Shown here in pieces: positions 8,645-17,134 of a stretch of 64,000 bases of DNA. Under the pieces are notes generated by a model, which was given only the letters and a program-made list of their open reading frames with translations, was not told the DNA's origin and did no database searches. Source of the DNA: Streptomyces violascens (lineage in GTDB: Bacteria; Actinomycetota; Actinomycetes; Streptomycetales; Streptomycetaceae); assembly GCF_014649955.1 (NCBI RefSeq), contig NZ_BMUA01000032.1, forward strand, positions 19,381 through 83,380, given 5' to 3'. How positions within the stretch are numbered: the first letter of the stretch is position 1; each line of letters starts with the position of its first letter. Both the position numbers and the translations under genes were made by a program.

Positions 8645-8646
8645 GA
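7417..8646 (+). CDS. IS256-family transposase
   Basis: The 409-residue enzyme has the mutator-like DDE transposase layout: an N-terminal DNA-binding part with TWRNGHRERLLTTQAGDLDL, then the DDE core with Asp in YIYLDATYCKAR, Asp in LVIGDHHLGL, CRVHFLRNVF, and the Glu in STNPLERVNREIKRR. Length and motifs are complete, so it looks active. The ATG at 7417 follows GAGAGG; a TTG fifteen bases earlier is in frame but less likely. The C-terminal LQGT lies in the right terminal repeat. Confidence 0.93.
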   Translation: MALSQHDLLRLTEALRTADGIELIRVLAQRILQELIEAEATAHIGAEPGEHTESRTTWRNGHRERLLTTQAGDLDLAIPKVRTGSFFPSLLERRRRIDQALYAVIMEAYVHGVSTRSVDDLVKALGGDTGISKSEVSRICGDLDAELTVFRTRPLDHTRFPYIYLDATYCKARVEHQIVSQAVVIATGITEDGGREVLGLMVGDSETEVFWSEFLRSLRARGLTGVRLVIGDHHLGLVVAVRKVMLGAAYQRCRVHFLRNVFSVIPKDSSEMVAATIRTIFAQPTAEAVRAQLDTVADMLGRQFPKVRDMLLEAKTDLTAFADFPERHWKKIQSTNPLERVNREIKRRVDVVQIFPNPDALERLTTAVLIEMHDEWIAFPRSYLPKGGMDSIYPQPEDQPAAATPLQGT

Positions 8647-8791
8647 CCATCGAGTCCCACGAGTGCTGTCGGCGCGCTCACACCTCAAAAGCCCCTACCG
8701 ACACCGAGACATGATGGGATCAAACACACCTCATCGATGAAAACGACCTCTAAACGGCTGTGAGGTGCTGGCTCGCGTTTGTCGCCTGGGA

Positions 8792-9568
8792 TCAGCGTCC
8801 GCCGTTTAGGTTGGTCGTGCCGTCCTTGAGGACCTCGAAGTATGTTGTGCCGGGCTGGCGCAAGGTGAACACCATTCCGTACTGGTGGCGGATGTCGGCT
8901 ACGGTCTTCGAATCCGGCTGGCGGGTACACCGTCGAATCGGCGGGTCGGGCTGGATGCACGGGGACGGTTCGTGGACCAGAACCGGGCGCTGTGGACTTC
9001 GGACCGTGTCCCACTCCAGAGTCTCCTCACTGTCGAGGAGTTGTGTGGGCTCTTGTGCATTCGGCCCCAGGGGGTTGGGCCCCTTTCCCTTGTAGTAGGC
9101 GACCAGCTTGGAGGCGAAGTCGCTTTGACTGGAGACGACACCAGCTCCGCCGGTGGGGTGCGAGGCTTTGTCCCGGTCTCCTGCGGCCAGAATCGACTCC
9201 AGCACGTCACCGATCCGGTCTGGTGCGGCGCCGAAGTAGCCGGTGACCTCCAGTGAGCAGCGCATCTTGTATGTGTCGTCGCCCGAGGGCCACAGCCCCC
9301 CGGCACCGCTCCCGCAAGAGTCGTTGACAGTGACCAGGGCGGGGGTGAGGGACATCTTCTTGCCGTAGGCATCGACGGCATCGGCCATGCGCTTCTCCGC
9401 CTTCTGCCTGGCTTGCACGGCCTGCGGGCTGCCCGCGGGCTTTCGTAAGTCTTCGTAGCTGAGTGCTCTGTCTCCGGAAGAACACGAGACGATGCCCACG
9501 ACAGCGGCGACAGCCCATGTGGCAGCCGCGGCCCTCCGGGCCTGGCGAGGCTTCCAAGTCGCAGACAT
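8792..9568 (-). CDS. Putative exported lipoprotein, unknown function
   Basis: The 258-residue protein starts with a positively charged stretch, a hydrophobic segment (TWAVAAVVGIVSC) and a lipobox-like IVSC, so it is probably lipidated on Cys29 and held at the outer membrane face. A helical stretch with KRMADAVDAYGKKM follows, then a Cys-containing domain with SCGSGAGGLWPSGDDTYKMRC and a segment about cyclic damage-free beta strands that I cannot classify. GGAGAC precedes the ATG. It lies downstream of the giant SGNH gene but behind a strong terminator, so it is probably transcribed alone. Confidence 0.75.
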   Translation of the reverse strand: MSATWKPRQARRAAAATWAVAAVVGIVSCSSGDRALSYEDLRKPAGSPQAVQARQKAEKRMADAVDAYGKKMSLTPALVTVNDSCGSGAGGLWPSGDDTYKMRCSLEVTGYFGAAPDRIGDVLESILAAGDRDKASHPTGGAGVVSSQSDFASKLVAYYKGKGPNPLGPNAQEPTQLLDSEETLEWDTVRSPQRPVLVHEPSPCIQPDPPIRRCTRQPDSKTVADIRHQYGMVFTLRQPGTTYFEVLKDGTTNLNGGR

Positions 9569-9622
9569 ACCGGTGTCTCCTTCGATCTGACGTGATGCAG
9601 CCTATGGTCCCGAAGCACAGCG

Positions 9623-9656
9623 GGTGGGGCCTGAGTATGCGTACTCAGGCCCCACC
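9623..9656 (-). terminator. Strong hairpin terminator of the SGNH gene
   Basis: A perfect 15-bp stem (GGTGGGGCCTGAGTA with its complement) and a 4-base TGCG loop lie 51 bp past the SGNH stop. There is no T-run, as is common for actinomycete terminators. Confidence 0.75.
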
Positions 9657-9706
9657 GTAGGCCGGATGAAGTCCGGGCAGAATGGGTCGTGTCCTGGAAC
9701 GGCCTT

Positions 9707-12700
9707 CTACTGCAGGCGGCGCTCCAGTACGTTCGCGTAGAGGCGTGCGCCGGAGATCTTCGGGTGGAACGATGCCATGCCGACTGGTGAGTTGTCGGCC
9801 TGGGCGTGGCCGGTCAGGACGATGCCGTTGACTGTTTCTGGGTCACCGCACACGGCCTTGCCGTCGAATTCGGACCGCGGATCCGCGAAGAGCGTGTAGG
9901 CGCCGGTCTCGGTCGTGGAGTCGAGTGCGGCTCCGTTCATCTCCTCATTCAGCATGTCCGCGAGTGAGTTGAGCCATGGTGCCTCCTCTGTGCCGATGCC
10001 CGGGATGCACTGTCCGCCTCCGGACAGTAGCCGGGGATAGCCCATGAGGATGATCTTCGCGTTCTTCGCCCGATCGTGAATGGCGTTGAGTGTCTTGACG
10101 ATCTGGGGGCGTACGGAGTCGTGCAGCCACTTGGGAGCCCAGTCCTTTAGCGGCCCGGTATCCCCCGGAAGGGGTTTACCTGTGGTCGGGTCCTCGTTGT
10201 CCATCGACGCGTTCTGGCAGAGGTCCAGGATGACCTCGTACACACACTTCTTGAACACGTCGGTGAAGCGTGCGTCGTTGCCGCCGACCGACAGGGTGAC
10301 CAGGGTGGTGTTCTGGTCGAGGTAGCCTGCGTCGAACTGCGACACCTCACCGTATTGGCCACCGTCCGTGCCGGGCAGCAGCATGTCGTACGTGCGGGCC
10401 CCCGAGCAGGCGACGAAGTGGTAGTCCATCTGCGGGTCACGGGCGTCGACCATGTCACCGACCGACTTCGAAGCGCCCGGAAGCGTCGCCTGCCGCGACC
10501 ACGCGTACGCGGAGCGGTGGCATTTGTCGGGCCGATCGCCGGGGTGGTCGCTCTCCGGGGAGAAGTCCTTGCCGCCTGTCGCACTCGCGCCTTCGCCCGA
10601 GGAGTAGGAGTCTCCCATGGCCACGATGGAGTTGGCCGGCTTGCCGGAGAGCGGCCGGAAGGCGACCGCGCCCCAGGCGACATCCTCGTCGGCCGTGCCG
10701 TCCGCTGTCACGTTCGACAGCGACACCTTCGGGGTGCCGGTGAAATGGAATGCGCCGAGGCTGAACCAGGAGCCCGCACGCTGGGGTACCACCCGTCTCG
10801 TGCTGGTGCTGTCTGTTCCGCCGACGGTGTAGGCGGCCTGGCGGGTCTGGGCGCCGGTGTCGGGCAAGTGCACCCATACGCTGGCCCAGTTCAGGTTCTG
10901 GCCAAGGGTCCAGGTGCCGTCGATGGTCATGGGCCCGCCCTCGCCGCCGAAGTGGTCGCGGTCCCGGGTGTGGGTGTACCAGTAGTGGCCGCCGTAGCCG
11001 CCGCCTACCTGGTGGAGGTCTGCCTTTGCCTGATAATGGCCGCTGCTGTCCGGTGTGAACCCGAACTGGAAACTTCCCTGCGAGGTGGTCTTTTCGCATT
11101 CGCCCCATGTTTCCGTGCCGTTGGGGACGGAGGTGACGACCAGGGAGTCCAGCGGTGCGCCGGAGCATATGGGTGTGCCGTCTTTGAGGAAGCTACCGCG
11201 TCCCGGCTCCGGGATCAGAGTCTGGTACTTGATGGCTTCGTGGCCGCAGCTGGTGGCGCAGTCCTTCTTCCATGTTGCGTTGGGCTGGTTCCACCAGTAC
11301 TGCGCGTAGCATTCCGCGTCGGGGCACTTCGGTGGTGTGGCCTTGTCGCAGTTGTTGTTGCTATTGCAGAAGGTTTCCAGTACCGGTGAGACGTGGCTGC
11401 GGTCCATGGTGGTGGTCCACCAGGCGGGCCGGAATCCGGCCGTGGAGAACCCGGATTGGCCGGGCCGGTCCTGGCGGCCGGAGGTGGAGTAGGAGTACCC
11501 GGTGTCGATGGACCAGGCGGCCCACCCCATCACCTTCTCCTGGTAGGGCCACCACTGCGGGTGGGCGGCGTCCTTGTTCGCGTTCGGCCCGTCCACGTCG
11601 GTGTCCATGAACGGGTGGCCCCAGCTCTTCTCGTAGATCGGGTTGGCCGGGTTGTTGTACCAGCCCAGTCCCCAGTGCCCGGCGTGGTTGGACGCGTCGG
11701 TGGGCGGGTTGAAGCCGAGGTTGTAGTTCCACACGGCGGTGAACCAGTTCTCCACCATGGACGGATCATCGTTGTTGACGGTGACCTTCTGCCCGTCCTT
11801 GTGGACCTCGTTCCACTTGTCGGCGAGGATCTTCATGGACGCGGCGATGTTCGTCGCATAGTCGACCGCGATGAGCTTCTGGAGGGCCGGGGACAGGCTC
11901 GTCTCACCGGGCTTCTCGTGACCGGCCATGCGCATACCGTCGGTGACCTGGCCGACGCCATAGCCGCAGTCGGACTTGTCCCAGTTGATCTGCCAGTAGG
12001 CGGCCGGGTTGTTGGGGTTGGCCTTGTGCCCGTAGTAGCCGTCCACCGCCGCGAGCGGGCTGCCCATCTGGCCAGGGATCGCCCCGGACTCGGCCTGCCA
12101 CAGGTTCGACTCCTGCGCCATGATGCCGAGCAGCACATTGGCCGGGATCTTGCCGCCGCCCGTCAGGGTCGGCGGCGGGAACAGGCCCTGAGGGTCGATG
12201 GTTCCGAGACCGGCCTGGTCGCGGTAGCCGCCCTGCTTGAGCCATTTGGAGCGCAGCTGGCCGCGCACCGCCATGTCGACCCCCCACTCGACCTGGTTCG
12301 AGGTCGGCTGCAAGGCTTGCGCGCTGATGTCATTGCGGGAGACCGCACACCAGCGGTCCGGGTCGGTCGGGTCGGTGGATGCCCCGGCGGCCGCGGTGCG
12401 CTGGGCGGTGTCTCTGGTTCTTCCGAGGGCCGGAGAGGGAATGGTCCCCGAGCCGTCCGCAGCTTGCTGCTGCACGCTCTGGGTGAACTTGGTCCCGGTG
12501 CTGGTGGCGGTGCTGGTCACCGTCACCGCATCATTGCCGTCGGCGGAGGCCGCAGCTTGCGAGGCGGATTCTTCAGCCTTGTCGAAGCTCTTGCCTGCGT
12601 CCTTGATGTGCGTCAGGCCCGCGCGCACGCCGGGGGTGAGGACCGGGTCGACGGCCAGGCGGCCGTGTGAGGACACGTCGGTGTTCGCCGGGGCGTTGGT

Positions 12701-13669
12701 GCGAGTGATGCCGGTTCCCACCGTGGCGGGCGCGGTGGCGGGGTGGCCGGTGAGGAAGATCTGGCCCGCCTCGCCCTGCATCAGGCCGAGATCGCCGAGC
12801 TTGCCGGAGGCGATGGCGGCCGGCTTGCCGGTGCCGGTGAACACCTTGGCGGTCACCGTGGAGGCGTCCTTGCGGTCGACGAAGGCGACCTTGCCGTCAG
12901 CGGCGGGGCGGATGTCGAACGGGGCACTGTCCGCGTCCGCAAGGTTCTTCACCGTGCCGGAGGGGTCGAGGTGGACCAGGCGGCTGCCGAGCGCTGCGAC
13001 GGTGCCGTCCTTCACCGGAACCGCGCTGGTGACCTCGCCCTTCGCCGCAGCCGTGCCCGTGGTCTTCCCGGCGGTGTCCACCGTCATGACGCGCGTGCGA
13101 GTGCTCGCGGGGTCGTTCATGTCCCGGTAGGCGGTAAACGCAGCCGTGCGGGTTGCCGTGTTGCAGGACGGGTCGAAGTAGGCCAGTGATGCCGTGAACG
13201 GCAGCTTCGTCACATGCCCTGTCGCCAGGTTGACGATGGCGGTGAAGCCGCCGCCTTGCATCAGGTCCGGCTTGTTCGTGAAGCTACGCGGCGCATAGAC
13301 GACGGCGGCGTGGTCGTGGTCCATCAGGCACTGGTTGCCGATCCACGAGTCCGCCGGCATTTCCGGCTCCGACAGCTTCGCAGCTGTCTTCCACGCGTAT
13401 GCCTGGCTGCTGTCGGCGACCAGGAGGTGCAGACCGTCCGCATCGGCGGCGGCGGTCACCGCACGGTCGGGGCTGGACTTCCAGTCCGGACCGAGCTTCT
13501 TGGCGGGATCCTCGACCCGGCCCGGAGACGCCGGCGGCGGGGCGGGGCTGGCGGCCGGGCTGGGTTTCGGTGCGGCGATAGCAGGGGCAGCCTGGAGCAG
13601 GCCGCCGGTCAGCGCAGCGACCGTCACAACAGCGGCTAACGGCCCGCGGGTTCTCTTTCTGAGTCTCAT
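9707..13669 (-). CDS. Giant secreted SGNH/GDSL hydrolase with transglycosylase-like and golvesin-like domains
   Basis: The 1320-residue exoprotein has a signal peptide (residues 1-33, ending PAIAAP) and a Pro/Ala linker. About residues 60-330 form a beta-propeller-like N-terminal part. A lysozyme/lytic-transglycosylase-like region has GIMAQESNLWQAESG with Glu520, then YGVGQVTDGMRMAG. About residues 850-1000 form a golvesin/Xly-type carbohydrate-binding-like domain (GGGYGGHYWYTHTRDRDHF, then RAGSWFSLGAFHF). The C-terminal SGNH hydrolase has Ser1021 in GDSYSSGEGA, Asn1131 in GGNDARF and His1302 in SFHPKI. Probable targets are peptidoglycan or surface glycan esters; this is inference. GAGGAAA precedes the ATG at 13669. 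It is monocistronic between two terminators. Confidence 0.85.
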   Translation of the reverse strand: MRLRKRTRGPLAAVVTVAALTGGLLQAAPAIAAPKPSPAASPAPPPASPGRVEDPAKKLGPDWKSSPDRAVTAAADADGLHLLVADSSQAYAWKTAAKLSEPEMPADSWIGNQCLMDHDHAAVVYAPRSFTNKPDLMQGGGFTAIVNLATGHVTKLPFTASLAYFDPSCNTATRTAAFTAYRDMNDPASTRTRVMTVDTAGKTTGTAAAKGEVTSAVPVKDGTVAALGSRLVHLDPSGTVKNLADADSAPFDIRPAADGKVAFVDRKDASTVTAKVFTGTGKPAAIASGKLGDLGLMQGEAGQIFLTGHPATAPATVGTGITRTNAPANTDVSSHGRLAVDPVLTPGVRAGLTHIKDAGKSFDKAEESASQAAASADGNDAVTVTSTATSTGTKFTQSVQQQAADGSGTIPSPALGRTRDTAQRTAAAGASTDPTDPDRWCAVSRNDISAQALQPTSNQVEWGVDMAVRGQLRSKWLKQGGYRDQAGLGTIDPQGLFPPPTLTGGGKIPANVLLGIMAQESNLWQAESGAIPGQMGSPLAAVDGYYGHKANPNNPAAYWQINWDKSDCGYGVGQVTDGMRMAGHEKPGETSLSPALQKLIAVDYATNIAASMKILADKWNEVHKDGQKVTVNNDDPSMVENWFTAVWNYNLGFNPPTDASNHAGHWGLGWYNNPANPIYEKSWGHPFMDTDVDGPNANKDAAHPQWWPYQEKVMGWAAWSIDTGYSYSTSGRQDRPGQSGFSTAGFRPAWWTTTMDRSHVSPVLETFCNSNNNCDKATPPKCPDAECYAQYWWNQPNATWKKDCATSCGHEAIKYQTLIPEPGRGSFLKDGTPICSGAPLDSLVVTSVPNGTETWGECEKTTSQGSFQFGFTPDSSGHYQAKADLHQVGGGYGGHYWYTHTRDRDHFGGEGGPMTIDGTWTLGQNLNWASVWVHLPDTGAQTRQAAYTVGGTDSTSTRRVVPQRAGSWFSLGAFHFTGTPKVSLSNVTADGTADEDVAWGAVAFRPLSGKPANSIVAMGDSYSSGEGASATGGKDFSPESDHPGDRPDKCHRSAYAWSRQATLPGASKSVGDMVDARDPQMDYHFVACSGARTYDMLLPGTDGGQYGEVSQFDAGYLDQNTTLVTLSVGGNDARFTDVFKKCVYEVILDLCQNASMDNEDPTTGKPLPGDTGPLKDWAPKWLHDSVRPQIVKTLNAIHDRAKNAKIILMGYPRLLSGGGQCIPGIGTEEAPWLNSLADMLNEEMNGAALDSTTETGAYTLFADPRSEFDGKAVCGDPETVNGIVLTGHAQADNSPVGMASFHPKISGARLYANVLERRLQ

Positions 13670-13728
13670 GTGATCGTTTCCTCGTGTCTCGAGGGATGGT
13701 GTCCCGTGCCCTTGCAGGCACGGCGAGG

Positions 13729-13765
13729 CCCGCCCGCCCGTGCGCAGGGGCACGAGGCGGGCGGG
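13729..13765 (-). terminator. Hairpin terminator after the AMIN-like gene
   Basis: CCCGCCCGCC-CGTGC pairs with GCACG-A-GGCGGGCGGG (15 bp, one bulged A, 6-base loop), 38 bp beyond the stop of the minus-strand gene at 13803. Confidence 0.7.
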
Positions 13766-13802
13766 AGTTGTGGTGCCGGCGGCGGGTGGTGGTCCCGGCG
13801 GG

Positions 13803-14303
13803 CTAGTGGTAGACGTCGACGACGATGCGGTTCGGCGCGGTGAGGGTGGAGACCTGGTACCGGGTGTAGTCGCCCAGGGAGAGGCCGAATCCGATGTGGC
13901 CCTCGTAGTCGCCAGTCATCTGCACGCCCTTGAGTGAGGGCAGCGAGACCGGCTGCACGGTGGGTGTGGTGTAGGCGTCGGGGCCGCTGGACCGGGCCTG
14001 AGCGGGGTAGACATCGAGGAGCAAGTAGGACTTGCCAGTGATGGTTAGGTGCCGTGTCTCGCCAGAAGCTCCCGGAGTGTAGGACCCGTCGGCCGAGAGC
14101 TGGGCTTGCACAGCGGCGGGCGGGACGTTGTCGGTGAGGTCGAAGACCAGGCGGTCATAGTCCGGGTGACCCCCGGTCCGGGCATCCAGAATGCACACAC
14201 GCTCACACGGCATGGGCGTTGCGGCCTGGGCGGGCGCTATGGCTGTGGCCAGGAAACCGGCGGCAACTAACGCCGTTGCGGCAAGACGGCGGACAGCGGG
14301 CAT
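13803..14303 (-). CDS. Secreted AMIN-like domain protein
   Basis: The 166-residue protein has a classical signal peptide (ALVAAGFLATAIAPAQA, cleavage after AQA near residue 28), then an AMIN-like beta-sandwich: CILDARTGGHPDYDRLVFDL at the start and a closing APNRIVVDVYH, the pattern of the AMIN-like domain of actinobacterial exported proteins. AMIN domains often target proteins to the cell envelope. The ATG at 14303 is chosen because AAGGAG lies six bases before it; an in-frame TTG directly upstream is less likely. A terminator follows. Confidence 0.82.
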   Translation of the reverse strand: MPAVRRLAATALVAAGFLATAIAPAQAATPMPCERVCILDARTGGHPDYDRLVFDLTDNVPPAAVQAQLSADGSYTPGASGETRHLTITGKSYLLLDVYPAQARSSGPDAYTTPTVQPVSLPSLKGVQMTGDYEGHIGFGLSLGDYTRYQVSTLTAPNRIVVDVYH

Positions 14304-14487
14304 CAATGACTCCTTTGAATGTGTGTGATTCCGTCATGTAGGAACGGCGGCTACGGCTATAGGCATCGCCCCTTGAGCCGCACCGGAGGCTGGTGATGGA
14401 GGCGGAGAGCTGGGTATCGTCGACCTGCTGGCGCAGACTGCCAAAATGCATGCAATACCCCACATTCCAGAGAAGATTGGGCCGGGC

Positions 14488-14910
14488 ATGACTCGCATTC
14501 CCTTAAAGCCGTTTATGACCTCTGCTCTGCTGGCGCTCGCCGCCACCGGGGTTCTCGCTCTGTCAGGCTGCACCGTTTTCCAGAAGGATCGCGGGCCCAT
14601 CCAGGCCGCACCGACCAATACACCCACCGGCACCCCCGCTGCGGCGGAGACCGCCCTGGCCGAGCGTTACCACCGGTCCGGCGGGGCACCAGAGGTGTAC
14701 GGCATCCAGTACCGTTCCGACTCCGGCACCCCTGTCATCAACGTGTGGACACGCAATCCCGATGACAGCTCTCCAACATTCGAAAGCCTCAGGAACGGGG
14801 TCACCGGTTTCCTCGCCCGTGAGGAACACGTCTCACTGGCCAAGGGCTATCAGCTATATATCGTCGGCCCCACCGGAGCCTTGCAGCACCGCTGGGACAC
14901 GCGTCTCTGA
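14488..14910 (+). CDS. Small lipoprotein of unknown function
   Basis: The 140-residue protein has a basic N-terminus, the hydrophobic LLALAATGVLALSGC with lipobox LSGC, and a Thr/Pro-rich linker. The roughly 90-residue globular part (YGIQYRSDSGTPVINVWTRN, GVTGFLAREEHVSLAKG) has a mixed alpha/beta look. The ATG at 14488 is preferred over one at 14446 because it places the charged stretch directly before the membrane segment. It is divergent from the AMIN-like gene and converges with the I36-like gene, sharing the terminator between them. Confidence 0.7.
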   Translation: MTRIPLKPFMTSALLALAATGVLALSGCTVFQKDRGPIQAAPTNTPTGTPAAAETALAERYHRSGGAPEVYGIQYRSDSGTPVINVWTRNPDDSSPTFESLRNGVTGFLAREEHVSLAKGYQLYIVGPTGALQHRWDTRL

Positions 14911-14976
14911 CCGTGCGGGGGAGCTTTCATACCTTCTGCTCTGACTGGCAAAGAGGAAACTCCCGAAAACGCCAGT

Positions 14977-15007
14977 GCGGCCGGTCGGGAGGAGGCCGAC
15001 CGGCCGC
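14977..15007. terminator. Bidirectional terminator between convergent genes
   Basis: GCGGCCGGTCGG and its perfect complement (12-bp stem, 7-base loop) lie between the lipoprotein stop at 14910 and the I36-like stop at 15014. Confidence 0.75.
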
Positions 15008-15013
15008 TTCAGG

Positions 15014-15748
15014 TCAGCCGCGCCAGACCTTCACAGCGTCAGCCTTGTTGTCCCAGTTGCCCCCACCCGGGTATGCGAGCCAACTGAGATTGGGGCGGTC
15101 TTCTTCCGACGATATGAACGATATGTCGCGGTCCGCGACCGGCCAGGAACGGTAGTCGATCAGATGGGCACCGCCGTAGTTCAGCGGATAGTTCACGACG
15201 ATCCGGTAGAGGGAACTCGCTCTGTCCCGGAAGCCCCAATCACTCAATTCTTTCGTACCGGGGTCAAAGAACTGCAGGTGCGGGCCTGAGTAATTCGGGC
15301 CGTCGTAAATGCACCAGTAATCCGCCGAGCAGTCCTGCACCTTTCCGGCCCGGGCCACACCAGATCCCCCGGTCTGCTTCCGGCTCGGTGCCGTGTACTT
15401 GGCCACGTCCTTGGAGCCCGCCCGCGCGGCCATGAACCGGGCAGTGTCGGCATCCGCCTGCTCGAACGTGTCGTAGCAGTGGACCGCGCCTCCGGGCAGC
15501 TCCGTGCAGGTCTGTGCGCCCTGCCAACCCTCAGCAAGGTTGATCTTCCGACCGTTGTAGTCGGCGATGACCGGATGAGGAACGGGCTTTGCGGCCGAGG
15601 GGGCCACCGACACGTTCTGCGCCGTAGCCGCCGTAGCCGCCGTAGCCGCCGTAGCCGCCGTAGCCGCCGTAGCCGCCGGAGCACCAGCGATGAGTACACC
15701 TCCCACCATCGCCGCAGCCAAGAAAACCGCCTTGAAATTCTTGTGCAT
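15014..15748 (-). CDS. Secreted proteinase-inhibitor I36 (SMPI)-like protein with an (AAT)n tract
   Basis: The 244-residue protein has a signal peptide (FLAAAMVGGVLIAGAPAATA) whose end merges into repeated AAT units. A middle domain of about 80 residues follows (YNGRKINLAEGWQGAQTC, AVHCYDTFEQADADTARFM). The C-terminal beta-gamma-crystallin-like domain has DCSADYWCIYDGPNYSGP and WGFRDRASSLYRIVVN, the pattern of the peptidase inhibitor I36 family. It may bind metal or inhibit secreted metalloproteases. GGGAGGG precedes the ATG. Confidence 0.78.
   Translation of the reverse strand: MHKNFKAVFLAAAMVGGVLIAGAPAATAATAATAATAATAATAQNVSVAPSAAKPVPHPVIADYNGRKINLAEGWQGAQTCTELPGGAVHCYDTFEQADADTARFMAARAGSKDVAKYTAPSRKQTGGSGVARAGKVQDCSADYWCIYDGPNYSGPHLQFFDPGTKELSDWGFRDRASSLYRIVVNYPLNYGGAHLIDYRSWPVADRDISFISSEEDRPNLSWLAYPGGGNWDNKADAVKVWRG
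15624..15678. repeat. 9-bp tandem repeat coding for AAT
   Basis: About six head-to-tail copies of GCCGTAGCC (read on the plus strand) lie inside the I36-like gene and encode Ala-Ala-Thr on the minus strand, just at the signal-peptide cleavage region. Such arrays change copy number by slippage without breaking the frame. Confidence 0.85.
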
Positions 15749-16098
15749 ATTCCCTCCCCGTGTGTGGCGGCGGAAGGGACTTCTCTTTGTTTGTGAGCAA
15801 CCCCCCGCCGCTCAAGACCAGTCGAACCTAAACCGGCGGCTCGAAGAAGTCACCCGGATAAAGCATTCCGGATCGCCATTGGCTCAAAACCTGCACGTGA
15901 CGCTTCTCGCCGACATGGTCGAAGTGCAAGCATTGCGCACCGAGTACGGGCGGGCGCAATGAAAAATTTGCGCCTTCATAGCGACGACACGCCGCCGAAC
16001 CACTTGGATCTCCCGGAGGTGCGGTTTCGTCGACCTGTCTCTCGTGGAAGAGTTCGCAGACTTGACCGCTGCGACCTGATTCGCTCCATGGCGTTTCC
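15749..16098. other. Intergenic, no recognised gene
   Basis: The 350 bp between the I36-like start and the small ORF at 16099 have lower GC than their neighbours and short ORFs without coding character. No terminator was found. Confidence 0.4.
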
Positions 16099-16224
16099 AT
16101 GAAAGAACAGTGCAAACACTACAAATCCATAGATCTGGACAGTCTGGTGAAGCGGACGCGGACCTGGAACGACTGGAGCAGCCACGCATTCTGGCGAGAA
16201 GTCACCCTGTCCCTCCCCTCGTAG
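16099..16224 (+). CDS. Possible 41-residue protein or gene tail
   Basis: The frame encodes MKEQCKHYKSIDLDSLVKRT followed by a Trp-rich segment (WNDWSSHAFW). It looks like protein but has no obvious ribosome site. It ends 30 bp before the IS3 stub and may be a gene fragment. Confidence 0.3.
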   Translation: MKEQCKHYKSIDLDSLVKRTRTWNDWSSHAFWREVTLSLPS

Positions 16225-16253
16225 TATGGAGATGTCCGCTATGAGGAAGTTTG

Positions 16254-16474
16254 ATGGCAGAGATACGCAAGAAGTACGACGCGGAGTTCCGGGCTGGGGC
16301 CGTCCGGATCGTTCGTGAGACCGGGAAGCCGGTGACCCAGGTCGCGAGGGACCTGGGGATCAACGAGGGCACGCTGGCCACGTGGACCTCGCGGGAGAAG
16401 GAGGCCACCCGGGCCGGTCTGGATCCCGACGAGCGGGCCGAGCTCGCGCGGCTGCGCAAGGAGAACCACGAGCC
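16254..16474 (+). pseudogene. IS3-family transposase OrfA, truncated
   Basis: Residues 1-73 match the start of an IS3-group OrfA: KKYDAEFRAGAVRIVRETGK, then the helix-turn-helix TQVARDLGINEGTLATW and the start of the leucine-zipper region LARLRKEN. After KENHE the sense is lost (Pro/Cys-rich, no OrfB nearby), so it is a dead 5' stub. The breakpoint is close to 16475. Confidence 0.8.
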
Positions 16475-16879
16475 GGCATCGACCCCGCAACGCTGCCTCC
16501 CCTGCCCGAAGCCCGTAGGCGCCGCCCGCGCCGCAGGTAGTGACTGCTCGGCCGTCCCGTGCGCGTGGACGTGAGCCGCTGCGCGTGGGTGAACTCCTGT
16601 TCAGCGGGCTGCTTCCCAGCACCAATCCTGCTGTGGGGGTGGTGCGGCCGGAGGAGCTGCGTGTGGGCGCGGAACTGTGCGACTAGGCCGGGTCACCGGG
16701 GTCCCTGGCAGTCCCAGGATGGCGGCCGGATTCGAGGGCACCGTCATCGACTTCGACGCCGATGAAGTCCTTGCCGTGGTCCAGCGGTAACTCGCCCGTG
16801 TGCCCGCCTGTCTCGTCCTGTCGGCTGTCACCCGCTCTGCGGGTGCAAGGGCGGCTGCGGCAGGTTTTGCGGTGGACCT

Positions 16880-17134
16880 TCACCACCTGCCGCGGATCTT
16901 GGCGAGCAGCGCGAGCGGGATGAAGGCCGTCCAGAAGGCGATGGTGGCGAACAGGGGGGTGACGACGACGAGGAAGGCGAGTCCGAGGAAGGGTTCACCT
17001 TCGGATTTGATGCCGAGCAGGGGCAGTGTCCCGCCCGTGATGATGACCACTGTCCACCACAGTCCGAGGAGCATGGCTGTGGCCGCGGTGCCGTACGCAC
17101 CGGTCAGCGGCCAGTTGGCCGGTTTCTTTGTCAC
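16880..17134 (-). CDS. Small two- to three-TM membrane protein
   Basis: The 84-residue protein has two long hydrophobic segments (TAMLLGLWWTVVIITGG and FLVVVTPLFATIAFWTAFIPLALLA, partly shown) and a basic C-terminus KIRGRW. The GTG start at 17134 is preceded by GGGGACT. Function unknown. It has no obvious operon partner. Confidence 0.65.
   Translation of the reverse strand: MTKKPANWPLTGAYGTAATAMLLGLWWTVVIITGGTLPLLGIKSEGEPFLGLAFLVVVTPLFATIAFWTAFIPLALLAKIRGRW

Noticed and set aside
8750..8819. 9-bp inverted repeat CTAAACGGC/GCCGTTTAG with 52-bp spacing
   Set aside because: Too short and far apart to distinguish from chance.
10355..12670. Two long plus-strand ORFs opposite the SGNH gene
   Set aside because: Val/Gly/Arg-rich antisense frames without domains or ribosome sites.
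16719..16790. 24-codon plus-strand ORF ending DADEVLAVVQR
   Set aside because: It reads like a gene tail but is too short and isolated to support.
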